Origin: Glutinoglossum americanum
Taxonomy: Eukaryota > Ascomycota > Geoglossomycetes > Geoglossales > Geoglossaceae
Length of the DNA: 45,915 nt
Reading direction: 5' to 3'
Assembly (NCBI GenBank): GCA_020080175.1
Contig: JAGHQL010000199.1
Span: 1 to 45,915, forward strand
Shown piece by piece: positions 23,749 through 34,672 of this stretch. The number at the start of each line of letters is the position of its first letter. The stretch's first letter is position 1. The translations under genes and the position numbers were made by a program. Under the pieces are notes generated by a model. It ran no database searches. It had not been told where the DNA came from and saw nothing but the letters and a program-made list of their open reading frames with translations.

Positions 23749-24055
23749 TCCTTTTGCTACCCTAGTCCACTAATCTAGTTTGCCAATCGTGGGCCGCTTT
23801 CTATAGGAAGGCAAAATAATTTTCCACAACAACCACCTGAACGGGCAGATCGCTGAGTGAGCGAGGCTCATTATTGTGGCGTTTGTTCCTCGCTCTTATT
23901 GGACTCCAAGTGCTGGACTGTGGAGCCTCAGCCCGAACCACCATGGTCTCGTATGGAGACTAACGTTCAATGTGAAGTAATTAACTGGCCTTCGCTCAAA
24001 AGATAGAGACGCACCGATTCAATAAGCCGATCTTACCCTCCCTGCATGTGCCGTC
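23749..24055. promoter_or_regulatory. Divergent promoter region between pseudokinase and kinase-WD40 genes
   Basis: The 307 bp separate two divergent start codons. The region must contain both promoters and could co-regulate the pair. No TATA box or known operator was identified with confidence. Confidence 0.45.
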
Positions 24056-25486
24056 ATGGACCCACACCAAAGCCCGGATCTCCTCGAGCACTTCAAACTG
24101 GACGCAATAGTTACAGCGGAATGCACGACGCATATCGAATACAAGACCGACCGAGCTCGAGGTATACGCAAAGAAAAGGTCGAGAAGAGATGGTACAGAA
24201 CGCAATGCATTGGGCGTGGCGCATTCGGGATCGTTTGGCTTGAAGTCAAGAAGGAAAACGATGGTGTTGAGAAGAGGGCGGTAAAAATGGTAGACAAGAA
24301 TGGGATGCAACGCCTTAGGGTGGATTACAAAAAGGAACTCCTTGCGCTATCGAAGTTCTCCAAGCTCCAATATGAGCAAGAGGGGGTGCTTGTCAAATTC
24401 TTTGGGTGGTTCGAAGACTCCTCGGACCTTTTCCTTTCAATGGAGTACTTCGAACTTGGTGATCTGGAACAGCATATCAAGGAGTCTTTGACAGAGGACG
24501 ATGTGAAGGACATAACAACAGATGTGCTTAACGGCCTCCGTATAATGCATAGCGAGAACTTTGCTCACCGTGACCTCAAACCCAGTAACATATTCGTTGT
24601 CCAAAAACCACCTGCCTCGAATTGGTGGGTCAAGATAGGAGACTTTGGGTTCTCCAAGCGAGTTCAGGATGACCGAACAGCATTTCGCACGCAGGTCGGC
24701 ACGCCTGACTACGAGGCTCCGGAGATTAGGGGCTGTGTCGATACTGACGAGCCAACATCGGAGTACGACAACGCTGTTGATATGTGGTCTATGGGCTGTG
24801 TCATCTACAAGATTGCAACACAGAAAGTACCATTCCTAACATCTGGGGCTATTTTCAAGTTCTGTCACGGAATTCTGCCATTCCCCGAACAACTCCTACT
24901 AGCGAAGATTAGTACGGACGGAATGGAGTTCGTAAAAACTCTAATCGCCCCAAATCCTCGAGATCGCCTCTCCGCAGCAAGTGCGCTCGAAGCGCTGTGG
25001 CTTTCACAGAGGAGGCGGAATACAATCCTGAAAACGGAGGAGTCATCCGAGCACCACGTTTCAACGATAGCACAGACTATAAAGTTCGAATCTGGATCTC
25101 CCAACGAAACGGAAATGTCTCTCCGTGCAAAGGAGAAAGCGACCGGAGTAGCATACAGCCACAAAGGTCTCACAGGAGTCACAGATGGAGTTCTGGAGGA
25201 AAATAGAGACAAGGGAATGGCGCTTTTCCAGACTTCGGATGATGAGACGAGGAAGCTTGAGCCAGTACAAAGCAACACAAGCAGCTCGTTGGACAGCGAA
25301 CTAGCGTCGGGGTCCAATGATCAGACAGTCAGGCTCTGGGACTCTACCACGGGAGAAGCACTCAACACGCTCAAGGGCCATAGTAGTTGGGTCTCTAGCG
25401 TAGCATTCTCGCCAGATGGCAAACTAGTAGCGTCGGGATCCGGTGATCAGACAGTCAAGCTCTGGGGCTCTATTCGAGAGCCATAG
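24056..25486 (+). CDS. Ser/Thr protein kinase with truncated WD40 tail
   Basis: A single exon of 476 residues starts at ATG 24056. The kinase domain (about 46-320) has a full active set: GRGAFGIV at 53-60, Lys77 in RAVK, Glu94, HRDLKPSN at 171-178, DFG at 196-198 and APE at 221-223. After a polar linker come one WD40 unit ([24 protein letters not shown]) and part of a second ([22 protein letters not shown]), nearly identical to each other. The frame then shifts and stops at 25486. The next bases in another frame still read like the next repeat ([12 protein letters not shown]), so repeats have been lost by deletion or slippage. A WD40 propeller normally needs about seven blades, so the tail cannot fold alone. 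The gene may be a shortened allele. It diverges from the pseudokinase gene and may be its partner, an inference from layout. Confidence 0.85.
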   Translation: MDPHQSPDLLEHFKLDAIVTAECTTHIEYKTDRARGIRKEKVEKRWYRTQCIGRGAFGIVWLEVKKENDGVEKRAVKMVDKNGMQRLRVDYKKELLALSKFSKLQYEQEGVLVKFFGWFEDSSDLFLSMEYFELGDLEQHIKESLTEDDVKDITTDVLNGLRIMHSENFAHRDLKPSNIFVVQKPPASNWWVKIGDFGFSKRVQDDRTAFRTQVGTPDYEAPEIRGCVDTDEPTSEYDNAVDMWSMGCVIYKIATQKVPFLTSGAIFKFCHGILPFPEQLLLAKISTDGMEFVKTLIAPNPRDRLSAASALEALWLSQRRRNTILKTEESSEHHVSTIAQTIKFESGSPNETEMSLRAKEKATGVAYSHKGLTGVTDGVLEENRDKGMALFQTSDDETRKLEPVQSNTSSSLDSELASGSNDQTVRLWDSTTGEALNTLKGHSSWVSSVAFSPDGKLVASGSGDQTVKLWGSIREP

Positions 25487-28396
25487 TGGTTGGGTCTATG
25501 ACGCAGAATTGTAGCCCTACAATACCAACTCTTTCTATTAACCGCCTCCCCACCCACCTCCGTTCCGGTCGGCTTTCTTATATATCTTGTATTGGGGGTG
25601 GCGGTTCGAGACTATTGCCACTGATTCAGGACCACATGACAGAGTGGTAGCGGCGAAGCCATTCCAAATGAGTCATTTAATATAAGCTTGACCCGCGCCC
25701 AGTTCAAAGTAACCGGACACTCTAAATTATTTCTAATATCATATATGGAATCTCCTCTGATACCATATTCGCTTTATAGTCCAATTATCAGGGGAAGCGT
25801 TTGTCTGGTTTGGAAGTTCGTGAATCGGCATAGCAATCGTATGTTTTTGCGATAATAGGTCTAGCAATCTAGACGCCATATATGCTTTGTGATAGGGCAC
25901 CCCCTTTCGCGAGCAACCTAAACAGTGAGCTGTGCCATGCGAGTGCCCTACAAAAGACATTAGCAAAATTTGAACTAAGCCCAGGAATGAGGGACAGGAT
26001 TAGTCTCTATAATATCCAACAACTTACCTTCCTAGTGTTGACGCAGAACCTGTACAAAAGAGACGTAAAGACTACTGTACACCATAAGTCTGTAGCAGGG
26101 CAAACAAATACTAAACGACGAAAATAATCAGCCTGGGATTGTGCTGGTTACGCAGTATTCAGGCGTCGAGCGGTTTAGCAAATTATACAATGACCACAAT
26201 CAAGCTTTTCTCCCCAGCGCAAACACGTTCCAGCAAAAAGGAAAGCATCCTTATCCCGATTAAAAAAAAAAAACCGCTATTCTTGCTGCAAAGCGGAAAA
26301 GCGTAACTTGTAGCAAAACCAAAACAATTTTTCGCCGTTGTTTCGATAAGCAACAACGCGTACATTTACGATCCGAGAAACGGTTTGTTGACGCACGTCG
26401 TCGTGATGGGAGATTTCCAAGGACTCCTCCCGCTGCCGCGGAGAGATGCGACTAGCTTTTCCACATGTGTTAGATCTCGACAAACAGCCCCCGTCCCCAC
26501 AAGCACCGCCATAAGACCATCGGCTTCATCTGAGAGAATTCACAAGGCTGAGAGGCAAGGCTTAATTGACTGCTTGACGAGGTCCAGCGAAGCAGCCAGC
26601 GTCAGCCGCACCGTACCTCGATCGGGAAGATTGAAGAAACTTGTATTGATGTGCACGGCCGTTAGTTCTCGCCGCCTTTGAGGCTAGCACTCGGGCTTTT
26701 AATAAACAGAAAACAGCAATTAGAGGGAAAGTAGCTCGCTGTAGCTGTATGTATATAAAAGGGAGTCTTTGATTTTATAAACTGCATCCCGTATGTAATG
26801 TAATGTAGGTGACATTAAACCTCTTTTTTTTTTTCTTGTATGGGGAAGGCAGACAGGCCGGGGAGGTAGGTAGGCAGGTGTGCCTTGCGTCATCAAAAAG
26901 GCAAGGAGAGAAGGGGGGGGTTTTTTTTAAATTCGGATTGGGGCTGGTGAAATGCTTATTTAGATTGGAGATTAGGGGAGGGTTGCCTTTCCGGTCCCGG
27001 GTTATATTTAGCGGTGGTGGGAGCTGCGAGCTGGGAGCTGGGCGGGTAGCTGGGTAGCTAGCGAGCTAGCTAGCTAGAGCTACCAGCTCCCGCAGACACC
27101 GCAAGTGCATGTATCCGGTCGAGCCCGAGCGAGCGGGATTCCCCATCCTCTGTCGGTGGGTCTTTGGGCTCTTGTGCGGGCATATACAACCAGCTCTACA
27201 GCTTACGACTTGTATAACACCAGCGATGATCCCCCGTGGTTAGCTCTCGTGATGCCGTGCCGTGTTCTGGACAGTCGCCAAGAGTGCCTCCCCCGCCCCC
27301 TGGTCCAAGCCGATTACGTTTATGCGCCAACTCGCTACCGTAGTTTCAGGCTGCGTTTCAGGCCCGCGCCACCGGGCGACGAAGCGACGGGTGGGAAAGG
27401 AGCCCCGGTTTGGGTTTGGGATCAGCTCCTGGGCGCTGGCTCGCGCTGCATTGGCGATGCGGGGTGACGAGATTCCTTTTTTTTTCTTTTTCTTTTTCTC
27501 CTTTTCGGGTTTTCGTCGACACGCGCGTTTTTGAGCTGCGGGTTTTGTGACGAGGCGCTTTGAAGGGGGATGGAGTTGGTTGGTTGCTTGGTTGGTGGTT
27601 GGCTCGTTGCTTGGTTGCTTGGCTGGGTTGGTGTTTTGTGTGAGTCGTAGTGTGGATGGTGGACGTTCGTTGAGAGGCAGAGAGAGCAGTGCGATGCAAC
27701 GCACGCTCCCTTGGAATCTCGTCGCGTACGTTGTGTGCTAAGATCTCCTAGCGTGCAAGTACAAGTACAAGCACTTCGTATTTTGCGTGAACTTCCCCCG
27801 GCTGCGCCACGGGCTTCTCCTCTCGACTAGGGTTTGTTCACATCACTGCCCCCCTTAAGATTGGAAGGGACTTTCCTCTTTCCTTTTTCCTCCTTCCTTT
27901 CCCTCATTTGTTTGGGGCTTGGGTTTTTTTTATTTTCTTCCCTCGCATTGTCCTGGGCGGAACGGGCGTCGTTTGGAAAAAGGGAATTGGGTGCGGTTTT
28001 GATTGTGATCGTCGGTCAGATCAGCCGTTGCGGGTTTCGTCATATCTGGGGGCTAGCGTTGGCCTTGTCCCTTCGTATTCAAACCCACCTCTTACCCTCT
28101 TTGCTCACGCTTGCCTTCTTCCCTCACTCACAACGCGTTCGTGTTTTTCTTTGTTCTTTTTCTCTTCTCCAAGGCTCCGGTGCCGGACACTGCCTCGACG
28201 CTCATTTTCCTCTACGTCTTCTCTTTTCCTGAGCTGGATCCAAGTTCATTCACTGCTTGAGGGTCGTATTTGCTCCGAGAGAGAGAGAGTATTCTTGCTG
28301 AGTCCGCTGCGTCGCGGGCGAAACACATTCACTGCGAGGGAGCCTCGAAGAGCACCTCCGAGAGAGAGAGAGAGAGACAGATAGGCGGCAGCAACG
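25487..28396. other. 2.9-kb spacer with palindrome and simple repeats
   Basis: No gene is supported. A block at 26758-26815 repeats sequence found at 21120-21215. An imperfect palindrome occupies 27033-27091. A GTTGGTTGCTTG low-complexity stretch lies at about 27575-27640, and GA runs at 28280-28376 lie just before the next gene, likely in its 5' leader. Frames such as 26385-26681 and 27834-28384 have no family features. Confidence 0.5.
27033..27091. repeat. Imperfect palindrome
   Basis: GGGAGCTG (27033-27040) and GGTAGCT (27045-27051) mirror AGCTACC (27078-27084) and CAGCTCCC (27084-27091), around a core of TAGC/GCTA repeats. It would fold into a long stem. Its role is unknown; it may be a transposon relic or a slippage product. 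Confidence 0.5.
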
Positions 28397-30188
28397 ATGA
28401 TCATCTCGTCACGTCAGCCTCCGAGTCAGTACATTCGACGTTCACACACGCCCCTGGGCATTTCTCCAGCGAAACATGGCTTTAAACGCCTTTTCCAGGA
28501 GCCTCCGCCTTCCCCTCGCCTACCTAGTCTGGTGAACCAGCGCGGACAGAGACCCCCCACCAACCGGCACTGGCTTTCCATGCGGTTGCTCGCCTGGCTG
28601 TGCGGCGTGGGCTTGATATTATGGTTCGCGGTGTCGCGACTACGACTGGAGCATCGCCCTCCACCGGTCAGCTTCATGAGCCACGACGGCCAGGAATATG
28701 AGATCGTCGGCGACAGCGCTCTGCCCGACTATCCGACGCCAGTCGTCGTGACCGACCGACGCGGTCGGCTACGGTGGACGATATCGATACCACCCGCGCG
28801 CCAATTCCCGCTTCGGCCGGACGAATATTCGGATATCTGCCAGCAGTCGGAGGAGATTGCGCATCACGTCGCGGAGCTGAAGTATGGGGCCGGCAAAGGC
28901 CACGGACACTTTGACTACTATCACTTGGATAAGAATTTTATGGATGTGCGGGAGGCGGAAGAGAACGGGTTGCTACCAGGGATGGCTGTGATGGGCAAGA
29001 AGCAAGGGAAGGGGATTTGGGGTTCGATCGTTGGGGGGGAGGGTTTGGCGGGCGAGGATTTTGACGCGAAGGAGGCCGGAATGGAGATGTGCGAGAAGAG
29101 CTTGACATACGTACTGGAGACTACCGATGCTGGGCTCGGGAATACACTCTTGGGGTTGTGGATGGCATATGGGTTGGCCAAGGAGGAAGGCCGAGCCTTC
29201 TTCATCGACGACACGAATTGGTACGCTTTTAATTCCTATCCCCCGTATAACCTTCACTAATATCTTTTTTTTCTCCAGGGTCTACGGTGACTACGAAACC
29301 TTCTTTCAACCCCCACCGATCCCCTCCTGCCTCCCCCCACCCCGCACTCAAATCCTCCCCTGCCCGCACCACACCGCCCACCTCCTCGTCTCGGCCGCGA
29401 CGACCTACTGGACGTTCGGTCACAACTTCCACGAAGAATTCGAAGACCCACGCAAGATGGAAGTCTGGCGCCAACACCGAATCTTCGGCTTCATGGAGCT
29501 AGGGAAGAACGAACTATTCCACCTCGCGGACCAGGACGAAGCGTACTCCGAAAAGAGGAAGAAGGAGCTGAGAGCCAAGGTCGGAGGCGACGACGGCTTG
29601 ATCGTCGGGGTTCATGTCAGGCACGGAGACCGCCACCCCTTCGAATTCCAGTATCAAGAGAGCTATATCCCACTGGACCGCTACATCTCCGCCGCGGAAT
29701 CCCTCACCCAATCAAACACCTCCCACAACGGCAATCACGACCACAACAACAACAACACCCTCATCCTCCTCGCCAGCGACGACCCGGACGTCTACTCCGC
29801 CCCCGAAATGTCCCCCACCACCCGCGCCCAATCCCAAATCCACCTCGCGTCCAAAACCTCCCTCGAGGCCACCACCCCTCTGCCTCCGGGGGCCCGCGCC
29901 CCTTACATCGACAACAACATCGGCTGGGAGGGCGGCTTCTACCACGATCTCTTCTGGTCCCTCGACAAGCACAACAGCGCCAACGCGGGCTCGATCAGAG
30001 CCCTGTTGGCCAGAGCTTACCTGCTGGACCTGAAGGTCCTGGGGGAGACGAGCGACCGGGTCGTTTGCGGCGTCAGCGCCGTGGGGTGCAGGCTGCTGGC
30101 CGTGATCATGGGGTGGGAGAAGGCGATTAAGGAGGGGAGGTGGGGGAGCGTGGATGGCGATTTCGAGTGGATGGGGATATTGTGGTAG
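28397..30188 (+). CDS. Type II membrane glycosyltransferase-like protein (fucosyltransferase-like C-terminus)
   Basis: Two exons, 28397-29220 and 29279-30188, encode 577 residues. Intron 29221-29278 has CACTAAT near its 3' end, and the join reads DDTNWVYGDYETFF. A basic, proline-rich cytosolic head of about 60 residues precedes one membrane helix (LLAWLCGVGLILWFAVSRL, about 64-82), giving type II topology as in Golgi enzymes. The luminal part has GLGNTLLGLWMAYGLAKEEGRAFFIDDT (start), then IVGVHVRHGDRHPFEFQY and, at the end, DRVVCGVSAVGCRLLAVIMGW. The HVRxGD motif and the late VVCxxSAxxCRLLAV motif are the donor-site elements seen in FUT8-like (GT23) and related fucosyltransferases. The family is usually annotated only as hypothetical in fungi. 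A His/Asn-rich loop (SHNGNHDHNNNN) interrupts the luminal domain. The donor sugar cannot be settled from sequence. Confidence 0.78.
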
Positions 30189-30907
30189 GGGGGAAAGCGT
30201 TGAAATATTTTGGGAGGTCTTTTTTTTCTTTTTTTTTTTTTCTGGGGTTGGGGTTCGGGAGAAAGGAAACTTTTCTTTTTACTCACACATACATATAAAT
30301 GACGGACGGACGTCTCTCTCTCCTTACGAGTCGACATTTCTTCCGTGTATAATCACCTCACTGGGGGGGGAGAAACAAAGGGAATAAGGAATAAGGAAAT
30401 TAAGGAAAGGAGGGAAAGAAAGAAATTTAAAAAAAAATTCTGAAAATATATGCCCACGCATACTCTCTCTTTTCGTCAACGTTACGATCGGGGACAACAA
30501 GAAGACAAAAAACAGTGCAAGGTAACGCCTTTGAATTTGATATTATGTAGCCCAGCCCAGCCTAGCCCCCGTCTTTCCTTCCCTTTCCTTTCCTTTCCTT
30601 TCCCCGCCCATCAAAGTATATATATATATAAGAAATACTAACCTAAGCCAAAGCCAAAGAGCGCCCCCCCCCCTATAGAGTAAATAGAATAAAACAAAGT
30701 GGGGTAAAAAGCGTAAGGGAAATAAAAAAAGGGAGGGGGGGGAATTGGGCTTTCCGAACCCCCTCTCCGGAAAAAAAGACTCCCCTCCCCTCCGCCCACG
30801 CACCCCTAACAAAAAAAAAAAAAACGCCAGAACCCCGGGAAGAGGAGCATGCAAGGAAGGAAAGAAAGAAAGAAAGAAAGAAATCCTCAAGACCCCCCCC
30901 ACCTACT
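30189..30907. other. Convergent 3' spacer
   Basis: It lies between the stop codons of two convergent genes and holds both 3' ends. It contains poly-T at 30221-30241, a TTTCC tandem near 30583-30601, a TA run near 30618-30630, poly-A at 30811-30824 and a GAAA tandem at 30858-30881. No gene is seen. Confidence 0.6.
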
Positions 30908-32654
30908 CTACTCCACAACCTCCAAAACCGCGTCCCCCCCGGCAAAATCCCCCCTCCACTCCTCCCACAACCGCACCAACTCCGCCACATACTCCTCGTG
31001 CACGGCGTTCACGTACGCGTCCTCGGGGACCTTCCTCCGCTCGACCTTGACGGGCCTCCCGACGACGATGTTGACGGCGCGACGGTAGGGCATCAGGCCG
31101 ACGTCGTAGTTGAAGACGCCGCGGGCGTGGAACAGCGGGACGGTGAAGCCCAGGAACTTCTTGATCAGCAGCTGGAGGCGGTGGATCCACGTGTGCTGCT
31201 GGGGGATCATCTGCTCGTAGAGCTCGTTCTCGCCAAAGGCGAGCACGGGGACGAGGTCGGCGCCCGTGCGCACCGCGAGCTTGATGAAACCCTTGCGGCG
31301 CTTGAGGACCAGCCGGAGCGTGCCGGGCTGCGCGTCGAGGGACTCGCGGGCGCCGCCGACGACGATCGTTATGGCGCGGCCCATGCCCTCGCCGTTGGGC
31401 CCGCCGCGGGACAGGAGGTTCTCGCACGAGGCGCGCGAGACGGACGCGAGGCCCATGGCGAGGAGGTAGTCGCGGTAGATGGGGATCCTGAAGTTCGAGT
31501 CCAGGGTCAAGAGGGTGTTCGTGATGCCTGGAAACAGCTGCGAGAAGCCCAGGGCCTCGGTGGCGAAGGCTGCAAAGGCGCCGTGCGATATGATGCCGTG
31601 GGGGTGGTACCCGAAGATGTACTTGCGGGTCGGAGGGAGGGTCTCGGAGCGGTGGAGGCGGGCGGGGAAGTACGACGCGAAGAGCGACCAGACCTTGGCG
31701 CCGCGGAGGAATTGGGAGCGGTGGGAGAGGGTGCCGGAGGTGGGGGCCGTGGAGAGGAGGAGGTAGACGAGGTAGGGGACGAGGAGGGGCCAGGTGAGGG
31801 GGATGGCGCAGAGGAACCAGAAGAGGGTTAGGAACGTGGCGATGGAGAGGGTGTGGAAGAGGACCATTGCGGTCTGGAGGCGGCGTTTTAGCGGGACGTT
31901 GAGAGGGGCGAAGCGGACGCTGGGGGGGGTGGATGTTAGCGTGGTATGATCGTAGCGGGTGTGAGCAGAGAGAGAGAGAGAGAAATGCTTACCCGCTTCG
32001 TCCCCACCCCGCGCCAGCTTTCCGGCCACTGACAAGAGTAGACCTTTCTTCAGCCGACTTGGGGTTCCGCCTACGAGTCTCTCCCCGACCAGTTTTATTA
32101 TCATCGACGTATGGTGAATTGACGGTGGTCAACCCGGCGCGTGGTCCGACCCTACTGTACCTCTCCAGGCTCTCGTCGTCATCGTCGCCATCATCGCCAT
32201 CATCCCCCCCCACCCCGTTGGAAGCTACGTCGCCAATATTCTCGTTTCCAATGTCCGTGTTGGCGTCCTCTTCCATGGTACCGTTGGGCTCATGTCCTTC
32301 CGAGGAACCCCGCGATTCCTCTATAGCAGCAGCCGTAACGGCGGCGTATGATAACTTTGGCTTTTCTTCGTCGTCTGCCCTCGTGGAAGAGCCAGAAGTG
32401 CCGTTCGCGCTCCCCTCTCCGTGCGCATCTGCATTCTCGGCTGCGGCGTCGGCGTGTGGTTTCGGCGGCAGGTGCAGCTCCCCGCGTACGCGTACCTCGG
32501 GCTGCGCAGGTTCGTCTTCAGCCATTATCATTATCGAAGACCAACGGTTTTTCTCGACGGGCTCTCTGACTGCCGATTCTGCAGCTTCGTCCGCGTCGCC
32601 AAGTATCCCTCTTATGCTGAAGGAATGATCGGGTTGGGAGAAGAACGATTCCAT
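30908..32654 (-). CDS. DGA1: Diacylglycerol O-acyltransferase, DGAT2 type
   Basis: Two exons on the minus strand, 32654-31993 and 31919-30908, give 557 residues with the join RSGVRFAPLNVPLKRRLQT. Intron 31992-31920 contains a (GA)n run. From residue 221 the protein is a typical DGAT2: two adjacent membrane segments (LSIATFLTLFWFLCAIPLTWPLLVPYLV region), the catalytic YHPHGIISHGAF, a PG-containing GGARE segment, FGENELYEQM, and FHARGVFNYDVGLMPYRR followed by VVGRPVKV. Family knowledge: it adds an acyl chain to diacylglycerol at the ER and lipid droplet, making triacylglycerol. Unusual is a 220-residue hydrophilic front rich in Asp/Glu (GDDGDDGDDDDE), absent from yeast Dga1. The start codon is uncertain; 32531 and 32525 are other in-frame ATGs. 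The gene is convergent with the glycosyltransferase-like gene. Confidence 0.9.
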
Positions 32655-33654
32655 TCCATTCCGGCGCGGGAAATGAATCAAAGCGTTAGGAATGACGTAC
32701 TTTGCTGGATACGGAAGCTAGCGATTGCTTGGGGCTTGGGGCTTGGGGCTTGGGGGCTCGCTGCTTGCTGCTTGGGGCGCCTGGGGAATGCCGGGTGCAG
32801 GCGATTGCTGACTGGGCAAAAAAAAAACATGTGAACGAACGAACGAACAAATAGGAACAATAGACGGAAAATAATAATAAGCAGCGTTGTTAAAGAGTAA
32901 ATATCACAAGAAATCACAAAAAATACCCTGAAAGAACACGCGGGGGACAGGGCCCAGCGCGGCATTTCACAATTTTTATATCGTTATTGATTGTCCGATG
33001 CCTTCCCACCGTGGGCTTGACGTGCTACCGCCATAACACGGGCCCACAACAGCGGGAGCCTGGGCGGGACCATCCATCAAACCTATATTCTCGAAGGGAC
33101 GAAATAACAACAAAATAGGACGATAGATGAAGGATTTCGCAGGTGGAAAACAGCTTTTTAAAGAAGGGTGACGAGTTACGAGCGCTTGGGGCAGATGTCC
33201 GCATTTCGCCACATCACAGAGGCGGACGTTGTCTTCATAGGTTAACCACTCAACCTTCCTGGCATCCATTCCAGGAAACAGGTCATAGGGGTCCTTGAGA
33301 CTTGCTTTCTATGTCATGTATCAAACGCTGAGACGTTCCACGCTTCTAACAGCCGCCCAAGATCTTTCCTGGGATCTTCCTCCGAGGAGCTCGCCCTATC
33401 CGCTTGGGGTCTTTCTCCTAGAAATGCTAGAAATGCTTTTCTCCTGGCCATTGGCCACTAACCCGCCCATGATCTTTCATCTGGGGACGCTCTCCTCCTG
33501 GGATCTTTCTCCCATCACTTTTGTGTTATAGATAATACGTCCTCAGCGTCTTTATTCATGATATTTTATTCTACAAACGGTCACGTTTTTGCACAAAGTT
33601 TTGGCTACCTGTTCTCTCCAATTCCAATGGCCACCTATTCCAAGAGGTATCAAC
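32655..33654. other. Spacer
   Basis: No gene is supported. The first part is the DGAT2 upstream region, with a GGGGCTT tandem (CTTGGGGCTTGGGGCTTGGG, about 32728-32750) and a GAAC repeat near 32834. From about 33270 the composition resembles the relic-rich accessory blocks. Confidence 0.45.
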
Positions 33655-34110
33655 ATGTCCGCAAATCCATCACCCACAATCCTCACGCCTGATATCCTAA
33701 TAGAGAAGGAGGGTTCCCGGCTACAACCCCAAGAATTTCTGCCCGGTGGATCCAGGGGATCTCCTCAGCAACAGATATAGTATAGAATTGTGGCCAAGGT
33801 TGGATGGGGCACTACTTCTACCGTACGGCTAGCTCAAGATACCCGGCGGTACATTATTAGCTCAACTACACACGTATTCCTCCTAAGTTCTTCCTAGGTG
33901 GTGGGGAACTCCAACCGCTACGTGACTCTAAAGATAGCCGTCTCCGGCTTCACCGATGAAGACGCAGCAAAACATGAGCGAAATATAACTCGATCCCTTC
34001 AGACGAATCCGTCGTGCAACGGCTTCAACTTTGTGAGGGTTGCGCTAAACATGGTGGTGAGCGGCCACCCTGTCGAGTCAACCGCTGAGCTTGCTCGCGC
34101 GAGCACAGGG
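33655..34110 (+). pseudogene. SRPK-like kinase relic (N-lobe only)
   Basis: Starting at ATG 33655 the frame reads IEKEGSRLQPQEFLPGG, then after a TAG at 33778-33780 continues YRIVAKVGWGTTSTVRLAQD, and after a gap NRYVTLKIAVSGFTDEDAAKHE..NPSCNGFNFVRVAL. These are the opening, glycine-loop and lysine segments of the fungal SR-protein-kinase-like family, which is greatly expanded in some Pezizomycotina. The NRYVTLKI part follows a likely short intron (about 33850-33898) whose junction does not restore a clean frame. Everything after the first third of the kinase domain is missing, including the catalytic loop. This is a truncated, non-functional copy. Confidence 0.7.
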
Positions 34111-34672
34111 CGGCGTGCTCACCCGCCAGGACGGGGTGGAAGTTGTGGTGAGCTGCCTGCAGTTTTCTGTTTTCTTGGCTGCTGCGCGGCCTTATTTGGG
34201 GATTCGACCCCGAGTTCAACTCAAACTTTTGACTATCTATTCCAACACCGATAAGGTTGCCGCTTTCCCGCGAGATTCAGGCAATCAGCGTATATGCCGG
34301 AGTAGTATGCTGAGCCAGTAAGTTATATTTTGTGCGGTTTTATTTGGAGTGTAAAAATGAGATGCCCGGTATATATATTCTGTAGATACCAGATTTTTTT
34401 CACTCGGATTCCACATGCGGATATTTAAGTCTTGCCAACTATCTTTATATTGCAAATGATAAATGCTAAGGGAATTACTCAGACATATATCTTCAAGGAA
34501 ATAAGACTCGTCGGAATATTGCTTCAAAAGAGATGCCTGTTGGTGAAACCTGTTGTATAGCGGGTTTTCTTGATAGGTCAGGTCTGCTTATTGTTATACT
34601 GATAGTAACTATGCTTGTTATCTATTGAGGCTAGAAATGTACCGCAACTACTGGGGTTGAATCAATTCCCTA
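34111..34672. other. Spacer, AT-rich
   Basis: Nothing supported. The sequence directly after the kinase relic (34111-34254) reads open but is unrelated to the kinase and looks like a breakpoint into foreign sequence. Confidence 0.4.

Noticed and set aside
30998-31831. 277-codon plus-strand frame rich in Gly, Glu and Asp
   Set aside because: Antisense shadow of the GC-rich DGAT2 gene.
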